Assembly (NCBI RefSeq): GCF_001625195.1
Contig: NC_054389.1
Location: forward strand, 11,900,520-11,964,519
Direction: 5' to 3'
DNA length: 64,000 nt
Source of the DNA: Drechmeria coniospora
Lineage: Eukaryota > Ascomycota > Sordariomycetes > Hypocreales > Ophiocordycipitaceae
Both the position numbers and the translations under genes were made by a program. The number at the start of each line of letters is the position of its first letter. The stretch's first letter is position 1. Positions 42,104-52,734 of the stretch are shown here, piece by piece. The notes under the pieces are model-generated. The model did no database searches, had not been told where the DNA came from, and was given only the letters and a program-made list of their open reading frames with translations.

Positions 42104-42811
42104 TCAACGCTTCACCAGATCCACTTGCACGCCGTTTCTCTCGGGCGTCTGCCCCGTGTAGCCGTACAGATCGACGAGCCGGGTGGCGTCTCGGCGGTCC
42201 GTCTCCTCCCATATCTTGACGAGCGTCATGCCCACCTTCTCCAGCACATGCCGACTTGCCTCGTTCTCGCCGATCGTGATGGCGACCAAGCTTTCGGCCA
42301 CGACATCCCCGTGGGCTACGCTGCCGGCGACGGTGCTCCTGTCGACGGCGACGACGACTTCGGCCCTCGGAAGCGCCCACCAGACGTCGAGGAGGCACCT
42401 CGTGAACTCGGTCGCGTAGCCGCGGCCCCAAAACTCCTTTCGCAGAATGTAGCCCATGTTGGGCCAGCCGAGCTCGCCCGTGCGCGGTCCGACGCCGCCG
42501 GAGCCGATGACTTCACCCGTCGAGGCGAGGCAGATGACGCAGCCGTAGTTGATGTCGTCGTCGAGCTTCTTGGCCAGCATCTCCCGCGTGCGGTCGAGCG
42601 TCGCGTCCGGCGTTCCCGCCGACGTCCACTGCATCACCTCGTTTTGCGCTCGCAGCGCGTGCAGGGCCTCGAGGTCGTCGGCTGCGTATGGGCGGATGAG
42701 GAGACGGGCGGTCCTGAAGATCGGCCAACGCCCTGGAGGCGGGAAGGGCACCGCTGGCAGGGTGCTCCGAACGGTGATGAGATCCAGCGTGGTCTTGGCG
42801 ACAATGTTCAT
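42104..42811 (-). CDS. GNAT-family N-acetyltransferase
   Basis: A 235-residue single-exon protein of the GNAT superfamily (Acetyltransf_3, RimJ/RimL type), transferring acetyl from acetyl-CoA to an amine. The fold signatures are TARLLIRPYAADDLEALHAL (strand 1 and helix 1), VICLASTGEVIGSGGVG, the acetyl-CoA pyrophosphate loop in MGYILRKEFWGRGYATEF (consensus Q/R-x-x-G-x-G/A as KEFWGRGYA), ITIGENEASRHVLEKVGM and a C-terminal LVDLYGYTG. I chose the ATG at 42811 because homology starts shortly after; the frame is open upstream to 43039 but the added residues look non-coding. Substrate unknown. It is convergent with the beta-lactamase-like gene across a long spacer. Confidence 0.9.
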   Translation of the reverse strand: MNIVAKTTLDLITVRSTLPAVPFPPPGRWPIFRTARLLIRPYAADDLEALHALRAQNEVMQWTSAGTPDATLDRTREMLAKKLDDDINYGCVICLASTGEVIGSGGVGPRTGELGWPNMGYILRKEFWGRGYATEFTRCLLDVWWALPRAEVVVAVDRSTVAGSVAHGDVVAESLVAITIGENEASRHVLEKVGMTLVKIWEETDRRDATRLVDLYGYTGQTPERNGVQVDLVKR

Positions 42812-43709
42812 CGTCGAAACGACTGGTGCGTCTCGTTCGCTGCTGTGAAATATCGGATGCACACGTACAATGGTTGAGAAGGAAATGTTGCGCGCAATCG
42901 TGTGCAGTCGTCGATTTGGTGAGATGTAGCGGGTGTACACGATCTTGTGTCGAAGGGGGCGAGTGGGAAAATGAAGCAGACGAGGTTGAGCCGATGGATC
43001 CAAATGCCTCGTGCCGCCTTTATAGGAGGTGAGAATCACGCGCGCGCCAGGTACACGACGAATGCTCGAGTGTCATGGCTGCGCCGGGATCGTGCGTGAC
43101 GGCTGATGCACGGAAGCGTACGAAGCCCGACGTCGGCGCAAGCCGCCGTCTCGCAGCCGGCAGCGCAACCTCGTCGACCTTGATCTTTGTGCATGGGTGA
43201 GTCAAGAGGGCGGGTATCACAGGACCGACGGCGCAGATTTCGCAGATTCGTTCCACCTCGGCGGCGGCACGGCGGTCGCAGCACGGTCGTCGTCAAGCCG
43301 CGCGCCAGATATCCGTCATGTCCGTCTCGCCCACTGTTTGCCCTCGTTCGTGGGCGGCATGGCGACGACAAACACGCGTGCTTCGTCACAGCCAAGTCGA
43401 GGCGCGCAGGGGCCCGGGGCACGAATGCCTCCCTTGCTGCGTGCAGGTACTCGTGTTCGCAGTCGCCGCTACATTACTATGGCTATTTTCCACGCCCGGG
43501 ACTGCCAAGGCCGTTTCTTCCACACTGCCGTATCCATCATGTGCGCTCCGGGTATTATAGTAAGACGAGAAAAAAAAAAAAGAAGCAATCCGTGCGGCTC
43601 GGACATGCTGTGGTGGGTGCGCCTCGAGCTGCGAGTACGACGCAGCACAAGGGACGGACGAGCAAGGACAATGCAAAGGCGTCATTCATTCGTTCATTCA
43701 TGTCGCCGG
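42812..43709. other. Spacer between GNAT gene start and arrestin-like gene end
   Basis: About 900 bp. A + strand frame from ATG 43074 ends in TLIFVHG before a TGA, which resembles the opening strand of alpha/beta-hydrolases, but nothing after it continues that domain. No RNA gene or sizeable repeat seen. Confidence 0.4.
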
Positions 43710-45296
43710 CTACGAGCGCTGGCCGGCGACGATTGCATTCTCGGAGCGGACCGGGGGTGCCGGAGGTGGGCGGCAGGCGGCCGAGGTGTAGACGGGAGGG
43801 CTCGGCGACACCTCCTCGTAGACGGGTGGAGCCTCGAGGTCCCAGCTGACGCCGACGCCGGGGCGCTCGGTGAGGACGACGTCCAAGGCCATGCGCAGGA
43901 CGCGGCCGACGCCCGTCGTCGTCGTCTTGTGAAGCTTGCCCTCGGGGGCAAACTCCTTGGAGACGATCATCTCGAGCTGCAGGGCGTGCGTGATGCGGGT
44001 GCCGGCCGAGGACAGGTCGCAGGCGTAGGGTCGAGGCGACGGGGTGGCGGGGGGCTTGGCGACGACGTGCTTGTTGGTGCCAAAGTCAAGGTCGACGTCG
44101 ACGGTGCCGCGGGCGTCGGCGTAGTTGGCCTTCCAACCGTCGAGGAGCACCTTGTCGCCGACGACGCGCGTCTCGGAGCGGACGAGGCCCTTGCGGAAGG
44201 CGCCGTTCTCGTCGACGCTGATCCAGCGGGCGCTCGGGGCATGCCTCGGGCAAGCGGGGGCCGTGGTGCGGATCGTCTCCTCGAGCTTCCACGTCAGCCT
44301 CCTGAGCTTCCAGAGGTCGACCATGTGGAACTTGTCGGGCTCGGAGACGAGGCCGTCGAGGTGGAGCGACAGCTTGTTGGCGACGTCGGGGTGGATGACG
44401 GCGTGGCACTCGGCCCTCGCCCGGATGGACGTGGGCGGGAAGACGCGCGTCGCGAGCAGCGGGTAGAGGCGATGGGGGAGGGAGCGGTTGACGGGCAGGA
44501 GGCGCTCGAGGCTGTAGCGGATGGGGGGCGCGTCCTTGCGCGAGACGAGGGCGTCGACCTTGAGGCGGTAGGCGACGGAGAAGACGGGCGTGTCAAGAGC
44601 GGCGGGGAGGGTGCCCGAGAGATGGGTGCTCAGAGGAAACTGGTGGCGGCCTCGGCGGAAGCCGCAGGGTTGGTCGACGAGGCACCACCTGGCGAGGTCG
44701 TGGACCTGGGTCTGGCAGCCGGCGCAGTGGCCTTGAAAGGGCCGCTTCTGGACCGTGTGCAGGGCGAGCGTGGCGTCGAGGCGGTCGACGGTGACGGCGG
44801 CGTCGTGCACGTCGATGGAGACCTCGCCCGAGAGCAAGGCGCCGGTGCTGCGTTGGGGCTCGTCGTAGAAGACGATCGAGGGCGTCTCGACGAGGCAGCC
44901 GAGGGTGAGCACGCTGGCGGCCTCGGCGGCGGCGGCGGCCTCCTCGGCTCGACGGCGCTCCTTGGCGGAACGGACAAAGGGCAGCGACAGGCGACGAGAT
45001 TTCCTCAAGGCTGCGGCGAACAGGCCCGACATTGTGGCGGCATGGGGACGGTGGTCATCGGATTCGAGGTCGACGTCGGTATCGGGGTCTGGGTCGGACG
45101 AGTACGGACTGGAGCTGATGGAGTTGTTGCGGGAGCTGTTGCGGGAAGAGACCAACGAGGAGGAGGAGGAGGAGGAGGAGGAGGAGGAGGAGGAGGAGGA
45201 GGAAGGGGAGGAGGAGGAGGAGGGTGAGGAAGGGGAGGAGGAGGAGGAGGGTGAGGGGGAGGAGGCCGAAACCGAGGCGGTGGAGTGTAAAGTCAT
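43710..45296 (-). CDS. Arrestin-like (ART-type) adaptor with PPxY motifs
   Basis: A 528-residue single-exon protein. After a Ser-rich N-terminus with a long Ser run (residues about 14-47, encoded by the GAG/GGA-rich stretch on the + strand at 45153-45250) and a basic patch (RKSRRLSLPFVRSAKERRR), an arrestin-N-like fold begins at VETPSIVFYDEPQRSTGALL SGEVSIDV. Then come WCLVDQPC, FPLSTHLSGTLPAALDTPVF and VAYRLKVDALV, typical of fungal arrestin-related proteins. The C-terminus carries two PPVY motifs (APPVYEEV and SPPVYTSA), consensus PPxY ligands of the WW domains of the Nedd4-type ubiquitin ligase Rsp5. It probably recruits the ligase to membrane transporters for endocytosis; cargo unknown. 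The ATG at 45296 is the first in a frame that is open further upstream; a shorter start near MSGLFAAALRK is possible. Confidence 0.85.
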   Translation of the reverse strand: MTLHSTASVSASSPSPSSSSSPSSPSSSSSPSSSSSSSSSSSSSSSSLVSSRNSSRNNSISSSPYSSDPDPDTDVDLESDDHRPHAATMSGLFAAALRKSRRLSLPFVRSAKERRRAEEAAAAAEAASVLTLGCLVETPSIVFYDEPQRSTGALLSGEVSIDVHDAAVTVDRLDATLALHTVQKRPFQGHCAGCQTQVHDLARWCLVDQPCGFRRGRHQFPLSTHLSGTLPAALDTPVFSVAYRLKVDALVSRKDAPPIRYSLERLLPVNRSLPHRLYPLLATRVFPPTSIRARAECHAVIHPDVANKLSLHLDGLVSEPDKFHMVDLWKLRRLTWKLEETIRTTAPACPRHAPSARWISVDENGAFRKGLVRSETRVVGDKVLLDGWKANYADARGTVDVDLDFGTNKHVVAKPPATPSPRPYACDLSSAGTRITHALQLEMIVSKEFAPEGKLHKTTTTGVGRVLRMALDVVLTERPGVGVSWDLEAPPVYEEVSPSPPVYTSAACRPPPAPPVRSENAIVAGQRS

Positions 45297-48200
45297 CTTG
45301 CCGACGGGCGATGTTGCTATAGTCGGAGCCCGGAGCGAGGAAGCGATGAAGTGAGGAAGCGAGGAAGCGAGAAAGGTGAGAGAGGGAAGATTGAGTGGCT
45401 CCAGTGAGGCAGGAGGAGATGCAACTTGGTATTCAAAAGGGCGGGCGCCGGGGATAGGCGAGGCAAAGGGCACGCACCGACGGACGGCGGGCGCGACCGA
45501 CCTCTGCGGAAGTGGGAAGGTGCAGGTGAGGCGAGAGGAGGAGGCGGTGGCGGGTGTAAGTGGGCGCCTCCGGGGCAGTCGCGACCGACGTCGCCTGCTT
45601 CGACTCGTATAGTACACGTATGCGTTTGCTTCCTCAGGCCGACAAGAACGCACGGCAGAGGACGAGGACGAGGGCGAGGGCGAGGGCGAAGGGAGGGTGC
45701 GGCTGGGCCTGTTTGGTGGCCAACAATGATGGAGGAGGAGGAGCAGGTGCCGCTGCGTCTGCGTCTGCGTCTGGTCGGCGTCTGCGTCGTGGCAGGCGTT
45801 GGCAGCGTCGGGAGCAAAGAGGCGTCCACCAATAAGCCAAGCAGGTCAGCTGTCGGCTTGGCGGTGGCCGCGAGCGAGTCGTGGTAGGCTGAAAACAAGC
45901 AAGACGTGACGGAGGGTGGCGAGACTCGGTGCCGGTGGCGATGGGCGTCTGCTCGTCGGCGCCGTGGAATTTTGCCTCTCGCTCGACCCGACCTTGCTCC
46001 GCTCCTCGGCGTGACGATGGAATCCCCGAGGCGATGTGACGTCGTTGGTGGTCGTGGCGGCTAGCAGCCGAGACGAGGCCGCTGTCGGGACGAGCCTATC
46101 CCTCCTCGACCCTTTCCTCGCGCCGAAACGGGCCTGGACGGGACTGGACGGGACTGGACGGGACTGGGCCGCCGGGCTGGCTGGGTTGCTCTCGCGGCAC
46201 AAAAGGTGTGGCATGCCACGACGGCGGCGGAGGGCATGCGTCGGAGGAGGTGAAGGGTTGTCGGTTCGTCGGTCTCGATGGGCGATGCTCCCACGAAAGA
46301 TACACGTGCCATGTCGGTTGCTCGCTGCCGGCGGATGGAGAATGGCGGACGCATTTGTATCGATGGCGATTCCACCCGCCCTCGTCGAGCGAATGGATTC
46401 CGTACCGTCACCGGGCGACCGAAGAGACTGCTTGTGCGTCACGTCATGCGCGAGCAGGAAACGGCACACTGTGCGGGGCATGTGCAAGCACACAGTACGG
46501 ACGAGGTGCCGTACGGACGAGGTGCCGTACCTACTCGGCCTGTCTTGCCACACCTCGTATCGCAGGTACAGTGTCAATGCCACATGGACATGTACTGTAC
46601 AGTGGTCGTACGCAGCATGACTCTGCTGGCCGTAGCAAGTGTACCTAGCGGGTCGCCGTCCGGTACCTGCGCAGTACAGTGCATGTATCCTGCACGTACC
46701 TACAACCGCTAGGTAGCAGCATCACCCTACAACTACAGCATTGCACTTCCGAACCTGCAAGTATTCCGTAGGTACCGATGATATGCCCTGCGCCGTCGTG
46801 GTATTCGTGCGGTACGTGATGATGATGGCACATGCCATGCCCACGCCGGCGCGACGTGCCGTACCAAGGAAGCTCTGCGTCTCGACCTTGACGCTCGCCT
46901 CGTTGCTCGGTACCAAGAGCCACTGGTGCATGCATTACTCGGTTGTGTTCGCATCTTGGTGGCTACCGTTGCCTCCCCGAACAGACCTGCTCTTTGTACC
47001 GACAAGTTTGCAGACTGGTAATTACAAGCAATATACGGAGTACCTAGGGAGTACTTCCAAGCACCAACCCAGGCAGTTGCATGTGCTTGCAGAGCACAGA
47101 GTGCCGAGTGCTGAGCTGTACGCCGCGGGTACATGCGTGTACATGCGCGGTACGCAGCCGCCGCAGGACGCAGAGATGGTGGTGTGTGTCGGTGCTCCGC
47201 CAGCGCTGAAGCCGCCGTGGGTTCCGCTGTGGAGCGACGGGCAGAACAGTCACTCATGCGGCGCCGGTGGAATGACTCGGTTTGGCCAAGGCTGCCGCCA
47301 TGCGTGCTCGGGTTGTCATCGGCATATTATTAGCAGCTCCTCGACGCTCTCGTACGGCGGTTGCCGAAAGTCTCCTCCTACAAGCGAGCGCGCAATCATT
47401 TCCATTCTTCATGTGCTCCGTCGCATCTCCGTCGTACCTTGATGGCCCCGCCTGCGCAGTCACCGTCCGGCCTCGGGTACCGACGGGTACCCAAGTAGCG
47501 TTCGTTGGTCATGATCAATACGAACTTGAAGGTTCTGGCAGGCATTGACTGCCCGCCGCACGTGCCGTGCCATGTCGACGCCACCGGCCCAATGGCGCGT
47601 CCGACTGACGACCGGGGAGCCAACAGGACGAAGAGGCCAAGTGAAGTCTTAGCCAAGCGCGAAGCCGCAGGTAGGCAGGCGTTGGCGCGCATGGGCTGCT
47701 GGTGGGTATCGGTCCGTCGGTCGGTCGGTGGTCTCGATCGGGTCGCGCACGGCAGCACCAGAGGGCAGCCGGACACGGCACCGCAGCGCTCGTCCGCCCG
47801 CACGTCGGCACAGCCAGCGAGGGCGGCACGTCAAGCGCGCCCTGCAGCCGTCGACGAAACGCGTCACCGGCACGCAGGCTCACGATGCGGCGCCAGGCAC
47901 GAGCGGTCGCCGCAGCGAGCACGCCATCGTCCTTTTGCTGGCCTCTGCCTTTCGTCGGCGCCGCACCGGGCCTCACAGCACAAGACTCTTCCGGGTGGAG
48001 CCCCGAGGTGGGCCCCGCCTACGGCCCTCGTCGTCGCGGCGGCACCTCGCACGACCGACGCAACGGCGTGAGGCGTCGACGCATGGACGGATGAGCTCGC
48101 GCGTTTCGTCCCCGTTGCGTGCACCTTTTTCTCATCTCAGCCTTTCGTCCGGTCTCCTGCCGGGTTTGCTGTGTGGATGCACCGGCCCACGAGGCAACGG

Positions 48201-49015
48201 ATTCGCACAGGCTCACGTAACCAAAGGTACGAGTGGTTCGTACTCCGTACTGTCCGGGTGCATTCACCTTGGGCCCTGGCCGTGCCCTGCCCTGCGCCGA
48301 AACACCCAGACGTACGGAGTACCCGTGCGTCAGGAACAGGCCTGGAGCGACGGGGAGTGCGGTGCTACCTACCTACTAACTGTACTGCTAGATACCTTCG
48401 TAGTGGTTGGCCATGTCAGGTACAAGGATGGCACCGACGTTTGGTTGCTGGGCTCGCCATTGCCAATGCCGAATCCGAGTGCATGTACGGAGTACCTCTA
48501 CGCCGCGCATGCCCTGGTTGTTCGTGTACCTGTACTTGCAGCGACCGACCGTGTGGCACTACCAGAAATCACGGCGAAACACCTAGATAGCACCAACGCG
48601 TGCCGAGCAAGTATTCGATAATTAATTGCATGGCATGTGCTCATACTGCACCTGCATGTGCAGTAACTTGTACGAGTAGTTTGCAAGGGAGCACGGAGAG
48701 TACTTGCACATGAAGTAGGGTAATGATTGCGCCGTACCCAGTACAGGTACGAACCAAGTAGCCTTTTCCCACGGCCAGCAAGTACTTGTACTTGTTGCTC
48801 GCAAGCGTGCAAAGTAATTACTGTACGTGCACACCGACAGCGTGCTGCACCGGATGATTGGTGCAGGTACTCCGTACTCTGTATGCATTACATGTACTTG
48901 CAAAGTACTCCGTAAAGCGTCGCACGCCTGTACTTGGGTGTTTAGCAGGGAACCAACAGCGTACCTAGTAGCCGGACCCGCCCGCCGCGAGCATCACGCC
49001 CACCACCCGTCGTCC

Positions 49016-49087
49016 ATCACGCCCACCACCCACATCACGCCCACCACCCACATCACGCCCACCACCCACATCACGCCCACCCGTCCA
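49016..49087. repeat. 18-bp ATCACGCCCACCACCCAC array
   Basis: ATCACGCCCACCACCCAC starts at 49016, 49034 and 49052, with a partial unit at 49070 and a diverged unit at 48992. Confidence 0.92.
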
Positions 49088-49311
49088 TCCGCATCGAGGG
49101 CCGCATCGAACATCGATCGAGGGAAAAAAAGGCAATGCAAGAAAGGCGGTGCCCCTGGACTATGCCGCACAGCTGCTCCACACGCACGGTGCTCTGCTGT
49201 GCATGGAAGCAAGTACAACTACTTGTGCTTACATGTACAGAGTACGTCTGCTTGTGCTTGCATGTACAGTAGTGCCTACTTACGCCTGCACAGTACGGAG
49301 CACAGTCGCTT

Positions 49312-49373
49312 GACAAAAATGACGATTCAATTTTGGTGGCGCTGCTACTGCAGAGTGAATCGACACTTTTGCC
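49312..49373 (+). mobile_element. 62-bp hairpin (MITE-like) element, copy A
   Basis: Arms GACAAAAATGACGATTCA (49312-49329) and TGAATCGACACTTTTGCC (49356-49373) are inverted repeats matching at 15 of 18 positions around a 26-bp loop. Similarity to the other copies continues a little outside (CAGTCGCTT before, ACCCCCCTGTA after). Being a mobile element is an inference. Confidence 0.65.
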
Positions 49374-51150
49374 ACCCCCCTGTAGCAATGGCCAGTACTA
49401 AATAATTATCCTCCGCAAGCACCGACACCCACCTGTGCCCTGTGCAATCCTGCGTCCTCATCCCAAACCCGACGCTTCAGGAATGATGCCATCGCTGCCC
49501 GGCATCTTGCTCGTCGCACTGCATGAAGACGACCGAGTACTGTAATTGCGCTGGCAGTGAATGCCTGCAAGTAAGCTCCCGCCGGCCGCTCGCTCCGTCG
49601 GCTTCCATCCCGCGTCACCTCGCCCTCACACCGACACGTGTGAACGGATCGCCGTTCCTTTTTTTTCTTTTTTTTTGCTTTCATTCTTCGCCGTAAACTC
49701 TCACCAGCCAAAACCCGCATGCCACCTCGTCACTTCCCGTTGTCCGCGCAGGCCCGAAAAAGTATGACAGAACAAAACCGGCGTCGCACATGCTCGCGGC
49801 GGCTGGCCGTGTTTGCCCTCATGCTCGTCGGCGCCGATGAGGTGAAAAGACTCAGCCGTCGACCGTCCGTCTCCATCTGGCCCTTCTCCGAGGCGGCGCA
49901 CGCGTACGGTAGAGGGCACGTTGCGAGCGCCGACGTCGGACCTCTTTGCGTTTTGCGCACCTTGATGACGCGCCGCATCGTCTCGCCTCCGTCGGCCTGC
50001 GTCGGACGCCTCTTGGCATCGTGCCACGTCTTCGTCTCCGCCGCCCGGCCTCGGAATCCTCGTCCTTGTCGACGATCGATTGATTATTCCGCCCTTTTCT
50101 CTCGGCCATGATCATCATACGCGCTGCCCCTCGCGAGTGCAGGTCGGATGGTGCGGCCGAAGCTGGGCGGCGCAGGCCGCTGCGTGGCATCGTATGTGGC
50201 ATCCACCATGGTACCACATGTAGTCCCATGCTTGTACCGGTTCAATGTCGCCATTCCCATCCAATATTGCCCCTCCTGCCCGTGGCCTTTGCTGCACCTT
50301 ACCGGTTGATGCAGGGAACAAGAGATGCGATCCGCCCGCCTACGTGCGACCCGCCCTTCCCGACGACCTCTGGCCGTGCTCACGTACGCTGACGTGGGCG
50401 TGCTGCGCGTCCGCCAAGGGCGTGCGCTGCCGATGCGTCGACGCTCGCACCCGTACCATGCCATGTCGTCCACGCCCTCCGAGTCGACGACCCCACAGCC
50501 GACGATGGATCCGTGACAGGTGCGTGTCGGCCTTCATCGTCGGCTCAGGTCCAATGCAATCCGATGGGGGCCCGACTCCCGCCATCACGCCACCGCCCTC
50601 GTCGTGGCACGGCGGCTCGCCTCCTGGGGGATCGGACGAGGCGACGACATGGCCAAGGCTTCACAAATGGGCCGGTGAAAAATGGAAGCGAAGAATGCAT
50701 GCTTCGTGACTGTCGAATCGATGCCGGCCTGTGCTTGGCAAGGCAACACGGCCGGTCCAAGTGCTGTTTCATCTGCTTGTGCATGCGCACCTTTCGTCTC
50801 CACCCTAGGTGGAGGTAATACCTGCTGTACTCCGTACTGGGTGGGCATCGTCGGTCGGTTGCCTGCTCTCGACCGGGTACCAGTGCTGCTGCACAGGTCG
50901 CGCCGCCCGACCCTGTCCGACCTTGGATCTGCTCGTCGCGCGTCGTCATGTCTTGCCGCCTCGGGCCGGCTGCCGATCCAGCTCACCTGGACCTGAGCGG
51001 TGGGCCATCTCCGACGTCGTGGTGGAGCCGGTCACCGAAGCCATTCTTGTGGCTCCTTCGCGTGCTGGCACGGCTTTCATTCGAAGACGGCTTCGTCGAG
51101 CATCTCGTAAGCCGCGGTGCCGATTGTGCGGGAACCAAGCTGTTGCTGCG

Positions 51151-51560
51151 TCACGATGTGCACCCGCCATGTTCCCTCGACCTCCCCTCGTCCATTGACG
51201 GCGGCGGCGTCGAGGCAAAGTTGACCTCGCAGCGACCAGAAGCAAAATCTGCTTGGTCAATTCGAGCTTCTTGGCTTTGAGCTCCTTCAAAGTTGACCTC
51301 GCAGCGACCAGAAGCAAAAATTCGCTTGGTCAATTCGAGCTTCTTGGCTTTGAGCTCCTTCAGCTCCGTGAATAATCTCGAGACGGCAAAGACGACGGAG
51401 CCGATGAGGTTGATGCATTTCGGGTGGACGAGGCCCGAGGGCAGCATATGGAAGCTTGCCAGCGCGTATTGAATTCGGCACTCTTGGTCGTCGTCGTGGA
51501 GGAGAAAATTGCAGTGCCGGAAGGTGACGGAGTGGCCATGTGCGGTGCGTAGCAAGTGCA
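51151..51560 (-). pseudogene. Decayed coding fragment with frame-broken 24-residue duplication
   Basis: The minus-strand frame from about 51560 downward has strong C-ending codon use, like genes elsewhere in the window, and reads HGHSVTFRHCNFLLHDDDQ, then ECRIQYALASFHMLPSG, LVHPKCINLIGSVVFAVS and RLFTELKELKAKKLELTKR. At 51361-51217 a 72-bp segment (24 codons, KELKAKKLELTKQILLLVAA type) is present twice. The 5' copy has 73 bp, so the frame shifts inside the duplication; the other frame continues LLVAARSTLKELKAKKLELT and PRRRRRQW. No proper start was found: an in-frame TGA precedes the block at about 51580. I do not recognise the family. It may be the relic of a gene or a poorly resolved intron-bearing gene. 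Confidence 0.45.
51217..51361. repeat. 72/73-bp tandem duplication
   Basis: AAAGTTGACCTCGCAGCGAC starts at 51217 and again at 51289; both copies run to GCTCCTTC. The copies differ by a one-base length difference (AAAATCTGC versus AAAAATTCGC) and little else. Confidence 0.93.
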
Positions 51561-52223
51561 GGTACGGGCTGGATTTTCACCCGTGCTTGGTGCCGTTGGC
51601 CCTGGGACACTTCGCCAGCAAACCCCCAAGATATTGCGGGAAGCCATCTTGGGTGGATGGAAAGGGAGCCAAGGGAGGTAGGAGGCGTGCAAGGAGTCTG
51701 GCGACGTGGATGATTTGTGTGGCCAGCTGTGACCGCCCTGCCGTATCGTCAGCTACCGACATTCCGACGCTGCGTGTCCAACTCACGGCCGCGTGTGCGC
51801 AGATGCCGAAATTCGAACACGGGATATCCGTACGCTTCCTTTCCTTTCCTTTCCTGGATGCCGGTCAGTCTTCGGGGTCCGAGGAGGAAGGCCCTAATGA
51901 TATGGCCGTGGGCTGGAGAGGAACTGGTTTCCGCTTTCTTGGACCATTACTGCGGTGCCGTGACGGCGAGCAGAAAAGAGAGGAGTCCTGGCAGGGGCAG
52001 GACGTAAAGGATGTATGTCAATGACGTACTATTCCATGGATGGGCAGTTTGGCGAGAACCAACCGGCAGATGCGTCCGTCAGTAGGCAGGGAGTCTGGCT
52101 AGGTTGGTAGGTTTGTCAAGATTCCGCCCGCCAACGAAGAAATCCTCATGCCGTGGCGTATGAATAACAGTGAGAGGAACGGCGAGTGCAACGAGTGGTA
52201 GGGAGTGCCTGGTACGGAGGGGG

Positions 52224-52285
52224 GACAAAAATGTTGATTCAGTTTGTAAGAGCAGCGCTACCAAAACTGAATCGTCTCTTTTATC
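52224..52285 (-). mobile_element. 62-bp hairpin (MITE-like) element, copy C, inverted
   Basis: Arms GACAAAAATGTTGATTCA (52224-52241) and TGAATCGTCTCTTTTATC (52268-52285) surround a 26-bp loop. Read on the minus strand it aligns with copy A through GGTAGCGCTGCT in the loop. It lies 79 bp from copy B in opposite orientation. Confidence 0.65.
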
Positions 52286-52364
52286 AAGTGGCTGTGCCTG
52301 CAATCGTGGCAGCGTACAGTAGGTGCTGGTACAGTGCAGCAAGCCTGTACCGGTACGGTGACTC

Positions 52365-52426
52365 GACAAAAAAGACGATTCAGCTTTGGTGGTGCTACTC
52401 GTACAAAATGAATCGACATTTTTGCC
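52365..52426 (+). mobile_element. 62-bp hairpin (MITE-like) element, copy B
   Basis: Arms GACAAAAAAGACGATTCA (52365-52382) and TGAATCGACATTTTTGCC (52409-52426) match at 15 of 18 positions, with a 26-bp loop including TTTGGTGGTGCTACT. The right flank ACCCCACTGTACC matches that of copy A. It lies about 310 bp upstream of the CorA gene ATG. Confidence 0.65.
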
Positions 52427-52734
52427 ACCCCACTGTACCCTAGGCAACAAGATGACCTCATCGCGGTAGCGTGGGATCGACACACTGCGCTGTAAAGGTA
52501 ATAAACACCAGACCTTTTAGTGCATACAGGTAGGTATTATAATCGCTAGTACTCCGTACAGTGGGCGTTGATCACTGGCCGGAACGACGGCCCGAGCAGC
52601 CGAGGCCAAACTCCTCCCCGTGAGCCTCGCTAAAGGTGCTGGAAACTTCCAAGGGTAAATCACGCACGACCAACAACATCTCGTTGCAGTCGCTGTGCAC
52701 GCATGTCGACCGTGCCACCACCACCACCACCACC

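Larger units (their letters stand above)
45297..52734. other. 7.4-kb gene-poor region
   Basis: The largest gap in the window, between two divergent genes. Most open frames are Arg/Pro/Ser-rich and show no coding bias. It contains many GTAC-rich and TACGGAGTA motifs, an 18-bp array (49016-49087), three 62-bp hairpin elements (49312, 52224, 52365) and a minus-strand fragment with genuine codon bias at about 51151-51560. No tRNA or rRNA gene was recognised. Confidence 0.55.

Noticed and set aside
43074..43195. Possible start of an alpha/beta-hydrolase (TLIFVHG) on the + strand
   Set aside because: The frame ends at a TGA directly after the motif, a splice to any nearby acceptor gives no hydrolase sequence, and a 26-nt intron would be too short.
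43197..45227. 676-codon + strand open frame over the arrestin-like gene
   Set aside because: Antisense shadow with Gly/Glu/Asp-rich sequence; the C-terminus is a GGA-type simple repeat.
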